This document shows positions 12,955 through 25,036 of a DNA stretch of 64,000 nt, piece after piece. The stretch's first letter is position 1, and every line of letters starts with the position of its first letter. Origin of the DNA: Rapana venosa (Eukaryota; Mollusca; Gastropoda; Neogastropoda; Muricidae); NCBI GenBank assembly GCA_028751875.1, contig CM054145.1, forward strand, positions 40,698,616 through 40,762,615. The letters are read 5' to 3'. The notes under the pieces are model-generated. The model made no database searches, was not told where the DNA came from, and was given only the letters and a program-made list of their open reading frames with translations. A program made the translations under genes and the position numbers.

Positions 12955-13284
12955 ATGCACACGCCCCCCTCCCCCCCACCACCACCACCACACACACACT
13001 TACACATGCGCGCATGCACACACACCCCACCCACCCCAACACACACACACTCACCCCTCCACACACACACACACTTGACTTACACACACACACTCAACCC
13101 CACCCCCCCTCCTGGACACCCCCCCCCCACACACACACACACACACACACACCCACACTCCTTCACCCCCACCCCATCCCCCACCCCACCCACCCACCCC
13201 CCACACACAGCTAAAATCCCAACATACACACACCACACACCACCACCAACAACACCACCAACAACAACACTAACAACAACACTA
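12955..13284. repeat. (CA)n / CCAC-rich tract
   Basis: Compound C- and CA-rich low complexity that grades into (AAC)n beside the duplicated RNF180 end. Confidence 0.93.
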
Positions 13285-13360
13285 AACTCTCTACTACTCC
13301 ATTAATTCTGCTGCAGGTGCTGGAAGAGCTGCAGGTACTGCCCGACACAGGCCACCAGCA
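13285..13360 (-). pseudogene. Duplicated copy of the 3' end of RNF180 exon 5
   Basis: About 75 bp that repeat 13391-13466 almost exactly, including the codons for the last residues and the stop (TAA here, TAG in the gene). It lies about 105 bp downstream of the true stop in the transcript direction and grades into (AAC)n. It looks like a small tandem duplication and would fall in the 3' UTR. Confidence 0.8.
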
Positions 13361-13404
13361 ACAACAACAACAACAACAACTAACACTAACAACTCTCTAC
13401 TCCG

Positions 13405-13847
13405 CTAATTCTGCTGCAGGTGCTGGAAGAGCTGCAGGTACTGCCCGACACAGGCCACCAGCAGGTACAGCACGAAGACGCAGCTGACGGTCAGCAGGCG
13501 GGACTCCCCGCCCATGAAGTGCGACCACAGCCGCTCCCCGGTCAGCCGCTCCATCCAGTCGTCGTACACCGCCGCCAGCTGCCGCAGCACCCGCTTGCAG
13601 ATGGCCAGCCCCACCGACGACAGGCTGACCACCACCACCAGGCTGACCACCACCACCGTCGCCCACCGCTGACAGGCGCGCGACAGGTGGAGGCGGTGGG
13701 GGCGGGGCAGGTGGGAGAGGAAGTAGCGGTGGGGGAAGGGCAGGCCCGGCAAGGGCGTGTGCCTGAAGCGCTGCGAGCGGCGCTTCTCTTCCCGGCGCCG
13801 CCGCCTCAGGTGGGCTGGGTACTTGTCCCGGATGCTCTGTTCCAACT
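13405..13847 (-). CDS. RNF180: RNF180 coding exon 5 (basic linker and membrane segments)
   Basis: Acceptor gccgacacag. Encodes residues 467-613: an Arg-rich linker, a Val-rich hydrophobic segment, an amphipathic spacer with WMERL, a second hydrophobic segment, and the end HLQQN followed by TAG. GC content is far above that of the surrounding DNA. Confidence 0.85.
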
Positions 13848-14100
13848 CTGTGTCGGCGTGCAAGGATTGATATCAATGTATGATCCGCGCGCGCGCGTGT
13901 GTGTGTGTGTGTGTGTGTGTGTAAGCCTGTTTTCAGTTAACCCCTTTATATACAGTATGACTGGTAGCAAGCATCTGTCTACGCTACTTTTTCCCTCTTT
14001 CATCTCAAAACTGCCCCTGCCTTCAACAGCCAAAATCCCATGACCCTGCCAAAGCCTACAACCTGTGTGTGTGTGTGTGTGTGAGTGTGTGTGAGTGTGT

Positions 14101-14151
<51 letters not shown>

Positions 14152-15194
14152 GGTGCATACATTTGAATTTGTTTAAGCTTTTGATACTTATTGGCTGCAT
14201 GATTCTGTAAGAATTTATTGAATGCAAGCACTCTGATTTGTCTTTGCAAGATATAGCGCTATACAAATTCCATTTATTATTATTATTATTACCACCAGCT
14301 TTGATTCACTAATCACAGACAGGTTTTAGGTTATGATTATCTTAACTTGTCAATGCATTTTCCCTTAGTTTGTATGTAGGGATATAAAAGAAATTACCAC
14401 ACTGAAGCATAAAAGGAATAGACACAAACATGGATATAAAACCCACAACAAAACGTTTGCCTTCAAGCTAAAATGTTGAACCGAAGGCCCTAACTTTTGA
14501 CTCCACTCAACTGGTTTTGGCAAAAACTTTGCCGGAGAGAATGCTGCGCAGAGCCTGCCTCCTCTCTCACAGTCACAGGATGTATATATCCTATCTCATG
14601 GTTCAAACATGGTGCTCTTTACATGAGCTTTACTATTTCAGTGATTTTTCTCCCCGATGTTTTTTATTTATTTTTTAAAAAATTTTCTTTTATATCGAGG
14701 ATAATGGAATAACCACTTATGTGCTTTTTTACATCCAGTCCCCGTGTGTATGCGGTTTTGTAAATTTTGTCATCCGTTCCCACCGGCACACAATGGCCTG
14801 CTCTTATGAAAAGCGGAACAGGATTTAATGTGTGCCCAAGATGTTCTGCATGCGTTCGCACACGGGGCCTCAGTTTATAGTCTCATCAGTGGTGATTTGA
14901 GAAACACAGATTTTTGCTCTTCCACCAAAAAAGAAGGAATTTGAAACATTTAATCAACGCCAGCAGAAAAACAGAGTTAGCATGACTGACTTAGTTTTTT
15001 TGTTTGTATGCATACAACTAAAGTAGCTGTATTTGTGCATAAAATGTTTGTAAGCACAAACTTAAAAGCCACTCACAACTTGTTCTTATGCTTAAGGGCA
15101 ATATCTTAACAGCTTAAAAGATCAGGAATAAGAGGAAAATGCTCAAATTTGAGTGAGTCAGTGAGTGAGTGACAGAGAGAGAGAAAGTTAGACT

Positions 15195-15228
<34 letters not shown>

Positions 15229-17184
15229 TAAACAGACTGACAGATAGAGACAGAGAGAGACTCAGAGAGAAACTCAGAGAAAGAGAGCGAGAGAGAGCGA
15301 GCAAGAGAGAGAATAAATGAATCTTGAATGAATGAATCTTTATTTTTCAAGGGTAACAGAATAAGCATGCGCATACTTTTTCATCGAGAACAGAGAGAGA
15401 GAGAGAGAGAAGATGAGAGAGATAGAGAGAAGAGAAGAAGACGAAGAGAAAAGAAGAAACGCTTTTAAAAACACCACCAAATAAAAGAAAAGGAAAAAGG
15501 ACAAGCACTTGAAGACAACACTTTTAAAGTCCAAGAAGACAGAGACACCAGCCAACCTGTGTTGGGAGCGCACTGAGCGATTCGCTGACGACACAGCGGG
15601 CAGTCCGTTTTTGTAGGGGAGCTAACCGTGGTCAGGCGGCGCAGGCAGCCTTCACAAAAGTTATGAGCACAGGGCAAAGCAGCATGCGGGTTCCACATCA
15701 CGTCCAGACACATAGGGCAGGTGTGGTCCCACATCAGCTCTTCATTCTGGATCTGCTGCTTCTCCTCGGCCTGTACAAAAGGACTGTGATATGTATTTTA
15801 TGTACATTTATAGATTATTGTAATAATGCACATCTATTGTTTCCACAAACATCATAACATGCACAAACAAGCATGTGATTACAAAAACACAAGACCTCAT
15901 GATTTTTAAAAAATAATAATAAAGATAATAATAATAGTATATGGAATCTATATATAGCGCTATTTCTTGTAATAATGATAAACTGATTATATGGAATTTA
16001 TACAGTACTGTATAATAATGAACAGGTACAATTTATGTATTGCCACAGCCATCATGCTTATGGCAAAGGATTTTCATGTGATTTGGGGGGGGGTGAGTGT
16101 GGGTGTGACCAGAACATCACCATCAGGAAACGTCTTACCTCTCGCTCTCTCCGCTCTTTCTCTCGTTGACCGTAGAAGGAGAGTGGGTGAGGCTGGGCCA
16201 CAGGAAAGTGGACAGACGCCTCAGCCATATCAGATGTCATCATGCTCTTCAGTTCCTCTTGGACATCCCCGTCTCTGCATTTATGCCTCCTCCTCATCTC
16301 CCGTCTGCCCTTTTTGGACAGCAGTGCGCTGCTTGGCATCAGGCTAGCAACAGCGCAGTCGATGCCCGACTCTGCTCTCTGCAGAGAGTAGTCCCTACGT
16401 TTTGAATAATCTTGATATGAGGGCACAATCACTTTCCTCTTTTGCTGCAAACACGAGGCGTGTCTGGCAGTGTTCTGAAGGGTTGGGTTATTCTGAGTAG
16501 TCACATCTGAATCCTGTGGGGCAGTTTCAGAAGCTGCACGTTCACTGTGACACTGACAAGTGTTCAAATGATGCTTACAATTGTGTATGACTGAGGTGGA
16601 GTGTTTCTCACAGTTCTGTACATGGAGGGATGAAAAGCTTTGCTGCTCGGATGGTAACGGTTCAAACAACCAACGGATATTCATGATCATATCATCCCCA
16701 CAGTCACTGTCATCTCTGAATGTGTTATTCTCTTTGTTGATAACACTAACAGCCACACATTTCTCTTCAGCATTTACTTCACCATGTAGGCTTTTCTCAC
16801 TTGACAAGCTGTCTACACTCACACCACTTTCTGCAGAGCTAATCTCCACTCCTTTCCCATCTAGCCTTTCCTCCTGTGGGGCATTAGTCACATGATGCAA
16901 ACCCGCCACATTGTGTGTGCATGGCGTTACTGGGGTGGCATGGGGCAGCAGTGATAAAGGCGATGAAGAGGGAAGGAGGTCAACACGATCATGCAGGAGA
17001 TGGACAGGCGGGAGGACAGAACGACCACAGGCACATTTTCTGGCCGTTCTGACAAAGTCGAAGGAGCCCAGTCGTCCTTGGCACTTGGGGCAGGTGATCT
17101 TTCCTTGGGTATAGCAAGCCTGAAATATCAGAAATAGCTTTGACGAAAGTGTTGGTATTCAATGGGTATGTAAGAGTGTGTGTG

Positions 17185-17242
<58 letters not shown>

Positions 17243-17254
17243 GTGTGTGTGTGT

Positions 17255-17286
<32 letters not shown>

Positions 17287-18760
17287 ATGTGGTGTTTGAG
17301 AGAGAGAGAGATGCTGAATTAAAAATAAAAGATTAAGAGTTCAGTGGATAGGTGATAAAAGTCTGCAGGTTCAAAAAATCTGAACGGTAGACCTGTCATT
17401 TCCTGGATGGATGTTTAACCCACAGGTCAACATTTCACATAACCTAAACTCTAACACTGGTAAATAAAACAGAAAGTGTTTCTGAGCTTTATCCAGAGAA
17501 CGATACAAAACACCACACACACAAAAACACAGCAAAGAAACGAGAAGAAAAAAAGGCCCCATACCTGTTCAACAAAGGTCGTGATGAAAGGAGGGGTATC
17601 TGCCAAAGACACAAAGAGGTGGGTGCGAGTGATCTGCTCCCTGTTGTCTCCGCAACCCCATCTGGTCACATCTCCTGAAATGAATGAAAACCACATGCAT
17701 TACAACATCCTCAGCCTCAGAGGATAATGCTTCACCTAAACCCTTACAGGTCTATCCCATAGTCTAGTAGACTGTTGGGGCACCACTGAAGATTTCGCAA
17801 CCAGCTTCCTGGTGTTGCAGGATAATGCACTGTACACCACAAAAACATCCACACATTTTGACAGTATTGCAAGAGCAGCACATCAACTGTGATATGAAAC
17901 ATGGCTCAACTAAGTTTATGAATCATCTTATCCCTAGTTTCGTTTTGGAAGAGGCTGCACTCAGCAAGGTTCATGACACTAACTGCCTGAAAAACCGAGT
18001 GCAAAGCCCAAGTGACAAATGTGCACACACACACACACAAATATATGTGAATGCATCTAACACATCTTAATGTGTGCGTATACATGTATACTTGTAAACA
18101 AACATGTATGCACAAATGCATTTACACAAGAGCATGTACACTTGTAAATAAACATGTATGCACAAATGCATTTACACAAGTGCACACACACACACACATA
18201 TTGTGTGCCGGTGGGAACAGATGACAAAATTTACAAAACTGCATACACACGGGGACTGGATGCAAAAAAGCACGTGAGTGCTTATTCCAATATCCTCAAA
18301 ATAAAAGAATAAAATAAAAAAAATTTTTTAAATTATCAAAAAAATAAAACACACACACATGGTCACGTGTGTGTGTGTGCTGGCATGTGTGCGTGTGTCT
18401 GTCTGTCTCTCTAACTGCATACACACAAGGTCGGGATGTAAAAAAACACATGAGTGCTTATCCTTGACATAAAAGAATAAATAAATAAAATCTCTGTCTC
18501 TCTCTCATACATGTCTCTCCTTATACGTCTTTCCTCCCAACTACACTGACACAATTCTCGTAATTTCCAGTTTTACCATTTTCCTTCTTGTCCATGCATC
18601 AACTTTCAATGTATAAAAATGACAGAGTGAATGAGTCAGAAGAGACAGGAAAGAAAGAAAGATCACCTTGCACACGGTCACTGTGGCAGTCGACGATGGA
18701 TTCTTCTGACATCAACCAGTGCCGACACCTTCGGCACTTTACTTGGAAACGTTTCATCAT
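13405..18760 (-). CDS. RNF180: RNF180 (Rines-like) RING-type E3 ubiquitin ligase, complete, 5 coding exons
   Basis: Join of 18760-18667, 17674-17565, 17119-16139, 15770-15557 and 13847-13405, each flanked by AG/GT; phases match throughout and give 613 residues, close to vertebrate RNF180 (about 590). Order seen: an N-terminal Cys pair (C9, C12); a conserved block with C78-P-K-C81, the GRLGSFDFV segment and C97-A-C99; a long low-complexity centre with charged stretches; a C3HC4 RING (C413, C416, C429, H431, C434, C437, C452, C455); a basic linker; and two hydrophobic C-terminal segments at about 529-549 and 584-606. RNF180 proteins are membrane-anchored E3 ligases of the ER/nuclear envelope that transfer ubiquitin to substrates (ZIC2 and MAO-A in mammals). 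The start is the first ATG after an in-frame TGA about 30 nt upstream; an alternative start in an upstream exon is possible because an acceptor-like AG lies just before it. Two hydrophobic segments instead of a single terminal anchor is a difference to check. Confidence 0.9.
13890..13922. repeat. (CG)n(TG)n microsatellite at the RNF180 intron 4 acceptor
   Basis: Alternating purine-pyrimidine tract about 45 bp upstream of the exon 5 acceptor. Confidence 0.93.
14066..14150. repeat. (GT)n microsatellite
   Basis: Long GT repeat in RNF180 intron 4. Confidence 0.95.
14238..14293 (-). repeat. Family F copy
   Basis: TATAGCGCTATACAAATTCCAT followed by (ATT)n, the reverse complement of the family core. 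Confidence 0.82.
14682..14887 (-). mobile_element. SINE family A, partial
   Basis: Tail and body from TCGAGGATAATGGAATAACC to TTTATAGTCTCATC; tRNA head missing. Lies in RNF180 intron 4. Confidence 0.88.
15150..15440. repeat. (GA)n / (GACA)n tracts
   Basis: Several purine microsatellites in RNF180 intron 4, close to the RING exon donor. Confidence 0.9.
15557..15770 (-). CDS. RNF180: RNF180 coding exon 4 (RING finger)
   Basis: Contains the whole C3HC4 RING with all eight zinc ligands (CPMC, CAH, CEGC, CPLC). Acceptor ttttgtacag, donor ACACAG|gttggc. It leaves one base, which joins the next exon to make the Thr-Glu-Leu junction also seen in vertebrate RNF180. Confidence 0.93.
16139..17119 (-). 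CDS. RNF180: RNF180 coding exon 3 (large central exon)
   Basis: 981 nt, exactly 327 codons. It starts ACYTQGKITCPKCQGRLG, the RNF180 N-terminal signature, and then becomes a poorly conserved Ser/Glu/Lys-rich region. It ends in a charged REREE-like segment at GAG|gtaaga. The central part looks disordered. Confidence 0.88.
17173..17286. repeat. (GT)n microsatellite in RNF180 intron 2
   Basis: About 110 bp of GT with a few interruptions; (CA)n on the transcript strand, about 55 nt upstream of the exon 3 acceptor. Confidence 0.95.
17565..17674 (-). CDS. RNF180: RNF180 coding exon 2
   Basis: Acceptor ttcatttcag, donor CAG|gtatgg. It supplies the WGCGDN segment (W37, C39) and the stretch before the second Cys pair. 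Enters at phase 1 and leaves at phase 0, matching both neighbours. Confidence 0.85.
18199..18312 (+). mobile_element. SINE family A, 3' part
   Basis: GTGTGCCGGTGGGAACAGAT through to the AATAAAAGAATAAAA tail. A second, shorter tail lies at 18412-18490. Confidence 0.85.
18412..18490 (+). mobile_element. SINE family A, tail only
   Basis: CTGCATACACACAAGGTCGG, GATGTAAAAAAACACATGAG, ending in (AAAT)n. Confidence 0.78.
18667..18760 (-). CDS. RNF180: RNF180 coding exon 1
   Basis: Encodes residues 1-31 plus one base, starting MMKRF and containing the CRRC pair of the RNF180 N-terminus. Donor CAAG|gtgatc. Confidence 0.82.
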
Positions 18761-18769
18761 GCGACAGCT

Positions 18770-20663
18770 TCTAGAAAATAAACACAGTCATAATTATTGT
18801 ATGTTTGTCTGTCGTGTTCAATGATGACCTCCAAAACAGCAGAAGAGGCAGCTGCTGTTTCGGAAATTGGGCAGAAATTTGATTATAGTGGAGATGCCTT
18901 GCCCACAGTACATCCCCACTCTCTTGGCCAAGTGGGCATAAGGACAGTCAGCGTTGGAGATGTTCTCCAAAGGCCAACTAGCCCCCAGGGCTGCAGCACA
19001 TAAGGACTGCAAGTCAAGCCTCCTAGTAAGAGAGTCATAGTGGATCACTAAAGACTAAGCTGTAAAGTGGAATTCCATGAGTGGGAAAGCCACTGATCAT
19101 ACAGCCTCTCACTTTGCTGTTGCCCCCAGCGTCAATGGTTTAATCAAGAACTGTGATAAACCCCAGGCGCTGACGGAATGTCATAATTATATGAATGAGC
19201 AAATAAACAAATGTTACATTCAGATGTCAGTTTTTCCTTCCTTGCCACATTCCAACTTTGGGGATGGCCCGTTTTATCTGACTCAAAACAAAATTAAAAA
19301 AGAAAAATCACCCCCATTCCTCACCTTCTTTCCCCCCCAAAAGCAACTGGATATTTTTATGAAGTACATTACAACCTCTTTTTGACAGTGAACCATCCAC
19401 AGAAAATGCCTTAAATCTATTAAAACTGAAAAAGGTGTTTCCGTAAACTTACTTTTCAACAACAACAAAAAATATATATATTCACTCTAAGTCTCTTACA
19501 GTTAAATTACCACTCAGCTGCACTTATATTCAGCACTCACAAACAGGACTTTTTTTTTTTTAATGGGAGGCATGGCTCTTAAGACAACTCTCTCCCTTGG
19601 CAAGCAGCCAGCAGTTCACACTGAAAAATCTGCAGACACTAAAACTGTATAAACGGTATTTAATTCAATTCAAGTACCCTATCAGACATGTCTAAAGGAG
19701 CCATAGATAAATCGTAGCCAATAAAGACTAAGATTAAGAAGCAAACCAATATGTGGAGCAGACACAGCGTAACTAAGAAAACCCAGCTGACTCACTTCTC
19801 TGTAGCCAGTCCTACAGAACATTCCGAGTCTCCTCGAACCAAAAGGTTCGACACCTCACACTACTACAACTGTACAAGATCACAGTGTGGCCTTGTTTTG
19901 GTTTGAACTTCGAAGGAGGTGTGACTGATAAGTTGATGGTGTGACCTGCAGGCTAGTGCCCTTGACTCTATACTGTCTGATGAACGTGTTTACCAGTGAA
20001 ACTGTCTGATAAAAGTCTGGGGGTATTATATGTATGAGTGGTTATAAGTTCAGTAACCATGCTGTTCATATATATCACTATCTATATGTACCTTAAACTA
20101 AATTAAAATTTACTGGGTAAAATCAAGTATCAAATGATATGATAAGAAGGGTTCTTTCTTTGTTTCTGGCTTAACTTTCCAGTTTTGATTTTCTCCACAG
20201 CTAAAACGATGTCCTACTACTCCTAGTACAACTTACCAACCCAAAATCTGTGTGTGTGTGATAGTACTGATACTTTATAGTATATGTGTGTGTGTGTGCG
20301 TGTGTTAATAATATAATTATAACCTTTCCTTCTTCTTCTCCTTCTCATTTCTCTCCACTGGGAGTCATCTGGACCCCACACAGATGAGTTCTTCACCAAA
20401 TTCCTCCACTTATGATGTTATGTTAATTGTGTCAGTGTGTGCCCAAGCCTGGATCTCTTCAAAGGGCAAAATAAATGGCTTCTCTGTTGGTTCAACAATG
20501 TTCTCAACCCACCATTTTTCTAACACTTGTCTCCCTTCCTCAGTCAACCTATTCCTAGAGAATTGTTGCAAATAACGAGGTGACTGGAGCTAGTAATATG
20601 GCCATTGCAACATAATTTTCTCTTGATTACTGATGTCATCAGATCTTCAAATCAAATGGCCAT

Positions 20664-20704
<41 letters not shown>

Positions 20705-22295
20705 TACATAAATACATTATATGTATACTACATGTATGTATGTATACATCATGTATGATGCATGTTACTGTTAGAAATGTAATCACTGTAAATGTAATTA
20801 ATGCATGTTCGGATTGTTCCTGTCAAAAACTGAAAAAGTGTCATTCACAGTCACACCCTTGGCCATAACTAGTGTTGTTCTTCACAAGAGATTAATGGTA
20901 TTTTATAGACTTTATACATGTGTATGAATACATGTGTTGTATTGTTACTATGTTAGTGTTACGTATGTATTTCATATAATCAATAATGTGATCTCTCATT
21001 TTCAAGACTTATCTGACAGATATAAAGGAGGGGACAAAAACTCAGTTTTTTCACACTTCATCAATGAACATTTTTTTCATCTGTACAAAAATTAATGACA
21101 ATAGTTTTTTCTCTCCTTCTCTTTCCTAAGGATAGAACTTTAGTGTTAAACCTAGTTACCTTATTAGATGAATGTTAGGTTGCAACTTACAAAACTTTAC
21201 AGTTTACTTAACACCCTTGGCAAATGACAGCTGACATAGATCTGTGTCTGGTGTCCAAGTAATTCATACTTTGATTAGCATGGTCTTTAACAGCATATAA
21301 GGCAGACTCAGCTTTAACCAAGTTCCCCCCCTCCCCCCCCCCCCCCTTCACTGTTGGTATGATATGAATGACTAGTTTCCTTTTGCACCTTGCAATTACA
21401 TACTGTTTAATAATAATATTAAAACAGAGCTGACTAAAAAAAGAATTTTTTTTTAAACTGCCAGTATCCCTGATAGATCTATTGAGTATAATCTTATTAT
21501 CATGAAACAAAGTTAACTTAGCTGCTATACACAATTCAGTAATAGCTTTATTATTATTAATACACTGTAATCTAATACAGACATTAAACTTACAGTATAA
21601 TAAGTATAATCTGGAACACCAAAACAAAGAATCAGAACTATGGTATCATGTCAGACAAATCAACAATGAGGGTGAGCAGGTGAGTTATGAAAACGGGATT
21701 TAAACTGTTTACAACTCAGTTCCCAATCACTGAGGCCTACCACTACCAGTGTACCACGTGTGTTGATATAATGTTTGGCTACACAGAACAATACTGGACG
21801 TATGTACTAACGTAGCTCTCTAATGTACTTTTACTAATGCAGCTGCCAGCATCTGTCCAGTACGACCCGACAGTACACTTTAACATGTACCTTATCAGAA
21901 CAATTGTTTCGTGATACTGATTGATATATCTTTCTGTACCTTTTTTTTTGAAGGCGATGACGGGTGATAAGTGGCGTGACAGATCGAATGTTTTGTTGAT
22001 CACAATCCAGACGACCAAACCATGTCATGGACTAAGCTGTAAGGGTGAGGGCCGATTTGAGCAGGGGAGGCTATTCTCATAGGGCATAGGCCATAGCCTA
22101 CTTAGTTGTGGGCTTATCGCACCTTTCTTCTTATTTTTCTTTCTTTCTTTGAATAGGTAAGAGTCCCAGCGGAGTTATCCGATTTAGGGACTGTGTCAAC
22201 CAACCACCACTATCAAGTAGCTATCGCTGTCTACAGTGCTACTGCAAACTTTTTTTGGTCACAAAACGTGTGTGTGTGATTTGATTTGATTTGAT
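18770..22295. other. Intergenic stretch between RNF180 and the SINE cluster
   Basis: No gene recognised. Contains (AT)n at 20668-20705, GT tracts at 20250-20305 and a C run at 21328-21348. May include the RNF180 promoter and any untranslated first exon; no clear promoter element seen. Confidence 0.55.
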
Positions 22296-22298
22296 GTT

Positions 22299-22527
22299 TA
22301 TATTCTTTTATATGGAGGATAATGGAGAAAGCAATAATGTCCTTTTTTTACATCCAGTCCCCGTGTGTATGCAGTTTTGTAAATTCTGTCATCTGCTCCC
22401 ACCGGCATTCAATGGCCTACTCTTACGAAAGCGGAACAGGATTTAACATGTGCACAAGATGTTCTGCTGTGGGTTTGCACACAAGGCCTCAGTTTATACT
22501 ATTATAGTCTCATCTGAAGGACTTGTG
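22299..22527 (-). mobile_element. SINE family A, partial
   Basis: ATTCTTTTATATGGAGGATA to TAGTCTCATCTGAAGGAC; head lost. A second tail fragment follows at 22540-22600 and runs into (GT)n. Confidence 0.82.
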
Positions 22528-22595
22528 TGTGTGTGTGGTGTAAACTCTTTTATTTCGTGGATAATGTACGTGTGCCTTTTTAACTTAGTTCCCAG

Positions 22596-22631
<36 letters not shown>

Positions 22632-22632
<1 letters not shown>

Positions 22633-22930
22633 GGGGTGATCTGCTGACCCCAGTTCAAATCTCCTTTAAGAGGATTTTTCCTCTGGAGTTTACATCAGTC
22701 CGGACTCCACTCTCTCCGTAAGTCTCTCGGATAAGACTATAAATCAAGGTCCCGAGTATGAACGCACGCAGAATATCTTGTGCACACGTTCTGCTTTTCA
22801 AAAGAGTTGGCCATTGTGTGCCAGTAGGAAAGGATGATAACATTTACAAAAAGTGCATTTACACAGGAACTGGATGTCAAAAAGTGTGCATGAGTGCTTA
22901 TTCAATTATCCTTGACCAAAAGCAAAATTT
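22632..22930 (+). mobile_element. SINE family A, diverged
   Basis: GATCTGCTGACCCCAGTTCAAAT (box-B region), AGGATTTTTCCTCTGGAGTT, then the body and a diverged tail. Opposite orientation to its neighbour at 22299. Confidence 0.82.
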
Positions 22931-23571
22931 AATAAATGGATCACACATTCAACTCTGGGATAGGAGGAATAGGGCAGTGGGAGTCTGCACATGTACAGCT
23001 GTTCTTGTGATCCACGATCTGTGCAAACCATGCTTAATCCTTGATCACAGGTAAGTTTGCTGTCAGTGTCATGGCGAGTTTCAGTTAAGACTGCACTGTT
23101 TCCTGTTTTAAGCTACTTCCGTACATTTTGATTACATCTTTTAAAAAAAACAATATGGAAAATTCATGGCCATTTTCACCTGTATTTTATCAGACTTATT
23201 TCCCCTTGGGGAAAACAGTTTGGTGCTTGTTTTAAAGTGTCACCAACTCTTCCATGAAGGACCTAAAGCAAACCTCAGTAACAATTAAACTGATCTAAAT
23301 TATTCTGAAGTTGTTTCAGAAACCAACAAAAGTTGCCAAAATCCCTGTAGGGGTAAGTCTTTAGTTTCACTTTTTGATTGAAGCGGGTTTATGAATCTTG
23401 GAGATCTATGCGAGTCGATAGCTGAAAAGAATGGTAAAAGGTCACAACAGAACCCCCAGTGCTCTACACAGCCAGACTCAAGTAACCCATTGCTCTCTAT
23501 TGGATATCTCTTTAGTTCTCATGCAGACACAACACACTCTCTAAGCACACACACACACACGCGTGTGTGGG

Positions 23572-23925
23572 GGAACAGGATAGCTTGGTAGTTAGAGTTA
23601 TGCACTTCGTGATCTGCTGACCTGGGTTTGAATCTCATTCAAGAGGATTTTTCCTTTGGAGTTAACATCAGTATCACTGCCAACTCCACTCTCCCCAAGA
23701 GTCCTTTGGATGAGACTATAAACAGAGGTCCCGTGTGTGAACACACAGAAAACATCTTGCGCACATGTTAAAACCCGTTCCGCTTATTGGAAGAGTAGGC
23801 CATTTTGTGCCGGTGGCAACGGATGGCAAAATTGATAAAACTACATACACATGGGGACTGGATGTGAAAAAAGCACATGAGTGCTTATTCCATTATCCTT
23901 GAAATAAAAGAATAAATAAATAAAA
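23572..23925 (+). mobile_element. SINE family A, full length
   Basis: tRNA-like head (ACAGGATAGCTTGGTAGTTA; box B GGGTTTGAATCTC), CTCCAACTCC-type body, and a tail ending ATAAAAGAATAAATAAATAA. A good reference copy for the family. Confidence 0.9.
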
Positions 23926-24099
23926 TCACACACACACACAAAGAATAGACATCAAGATAATGAACTTGGTTGCAACAACAGATTTTTTATCTCAGCATAT
24001 AAGAATACAGTCACCATGTCACCTTCATACTTCATTTAAAGTATGAAAACAGCAGTAATCAGATTTCCACGCAAAAAAACTGTTATGTCTGTAACAAAG

Positions 24100-24182
24100 T
24101 TTGCGTGTGTGTGTTTGTGTGTGTGTGCGCGTGCATGGGTGCATGCATGCATGTGTGTGTGTGTGTGTGTGTGTGTGCATGA
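24100..24182. repeat. (GT)n with GCAT variants
   Basis: Compound microsatellite between the candidate PYROXD1 poly(A) signal and the next gene downstream. Confidence 0.92.
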
Positions 24183-24316
24183 GTAGTCTTGAAGTGTTTT
24201 TGACTTGACTTGAGTGTGCATGCATCCATGTGCACATATGAATGATACTGTATAATGCAAATGCATGCTTGACAACATACCAATTTTCCTCATTTCTCAA
24301 GTCAATAAGTCATTAC

Positions 24317-24322
24317 TTTATT
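24317..24322 (-). promoter_or_regulatory. Candidate PYROXD1 polyadenylation signal AATAAA
   Basis: First AATAAA hexamer found on the transcript strand, about 540 nt after the PYROXD1 stop. Inference from the hexamer and its position only. Confidence 0.35.
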
Positions 24323-24767
24323 CCAGCTGATAAACATATCAAACAATTCATTATGACATTATCTGAAAGACAAGTGGGGTAAATCATAAACACAGCTCCC
24401 ATAAATGTACAGCCTGTTTGGGTTTTAACAATTCACATACACATGATATACAATGATATACATGGAGAGACAGAATTATGCACGGAGACCCGCACTCAAG
24501 CACATGCATATACATATAATCACACACACACATGCACATTCAGTTGCTCCCCAACTATAGCATACACATTCATAATGCAACTTTCCCTATATTTCTTGAT
24601 GCATGCATGCACACATCAATGAACTCAAATGGAGAACTTCTCTATTTGCGATGATGTGATATTGCACACACATGCGCGCACACTCACACACACACAACTC
24701 TAATCAGCATGTTTACACCATACAATCTTGCACATGCTTTCACACTCACGATTTCCACTCAACAACA

Positions 24768-24846
24768 CCCCCCCCCCCACCCCCCCACCACCACACCTCC
24801 ACTCCCACCCACCCTTCCACACAACACACTCACACACACACATAAC
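24768..24846. repeat. C-run and CA-rich tract in the PYROXD1 3' UTR
   Basis: C9-A-C7 followed by CAC-rich sequence; starts 15 nt after the PYROXD1 stop on the transcript strand. Confidence 0.9.
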
Positions 24847-24860
24847 ACACAACAGCCACA

Positions 24861-25036
24861 TCAATCAAAAAAGTCATCAATGTCCACGGCAGGGTCCAGC
24901 AGGTGATCTTTGAGGTGTGTGAGGTCAATCTGGTTCAGGGCCAAGTTTTCAAACGTCTCCTCCATGTCCGTTTCTCCGATCAACACGGCACCCACAAGAC
25001 GCCCGTCGTGCAAAACCACCTTCACGTATTCTTCCC
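24861..25036 (-). CDS. PYROXD1: PYROXD1 exon 14 and stop
   Basis: Residues 442-499, starting [20 protein letters not shown] and ending DIDDFFD, then TGA. Acceptor cttttcag preceded by a good polypyrimidine tract. Confidence 0.95.

Noticed and set aside
13420..14043. 207-residue plus-strand frame over RNF180 exon 5
   Set aside because: Antisense shadow of a GC-rich exon; the minus strand carries the RNF180 linker and membrane segments in phase with the RING exon.
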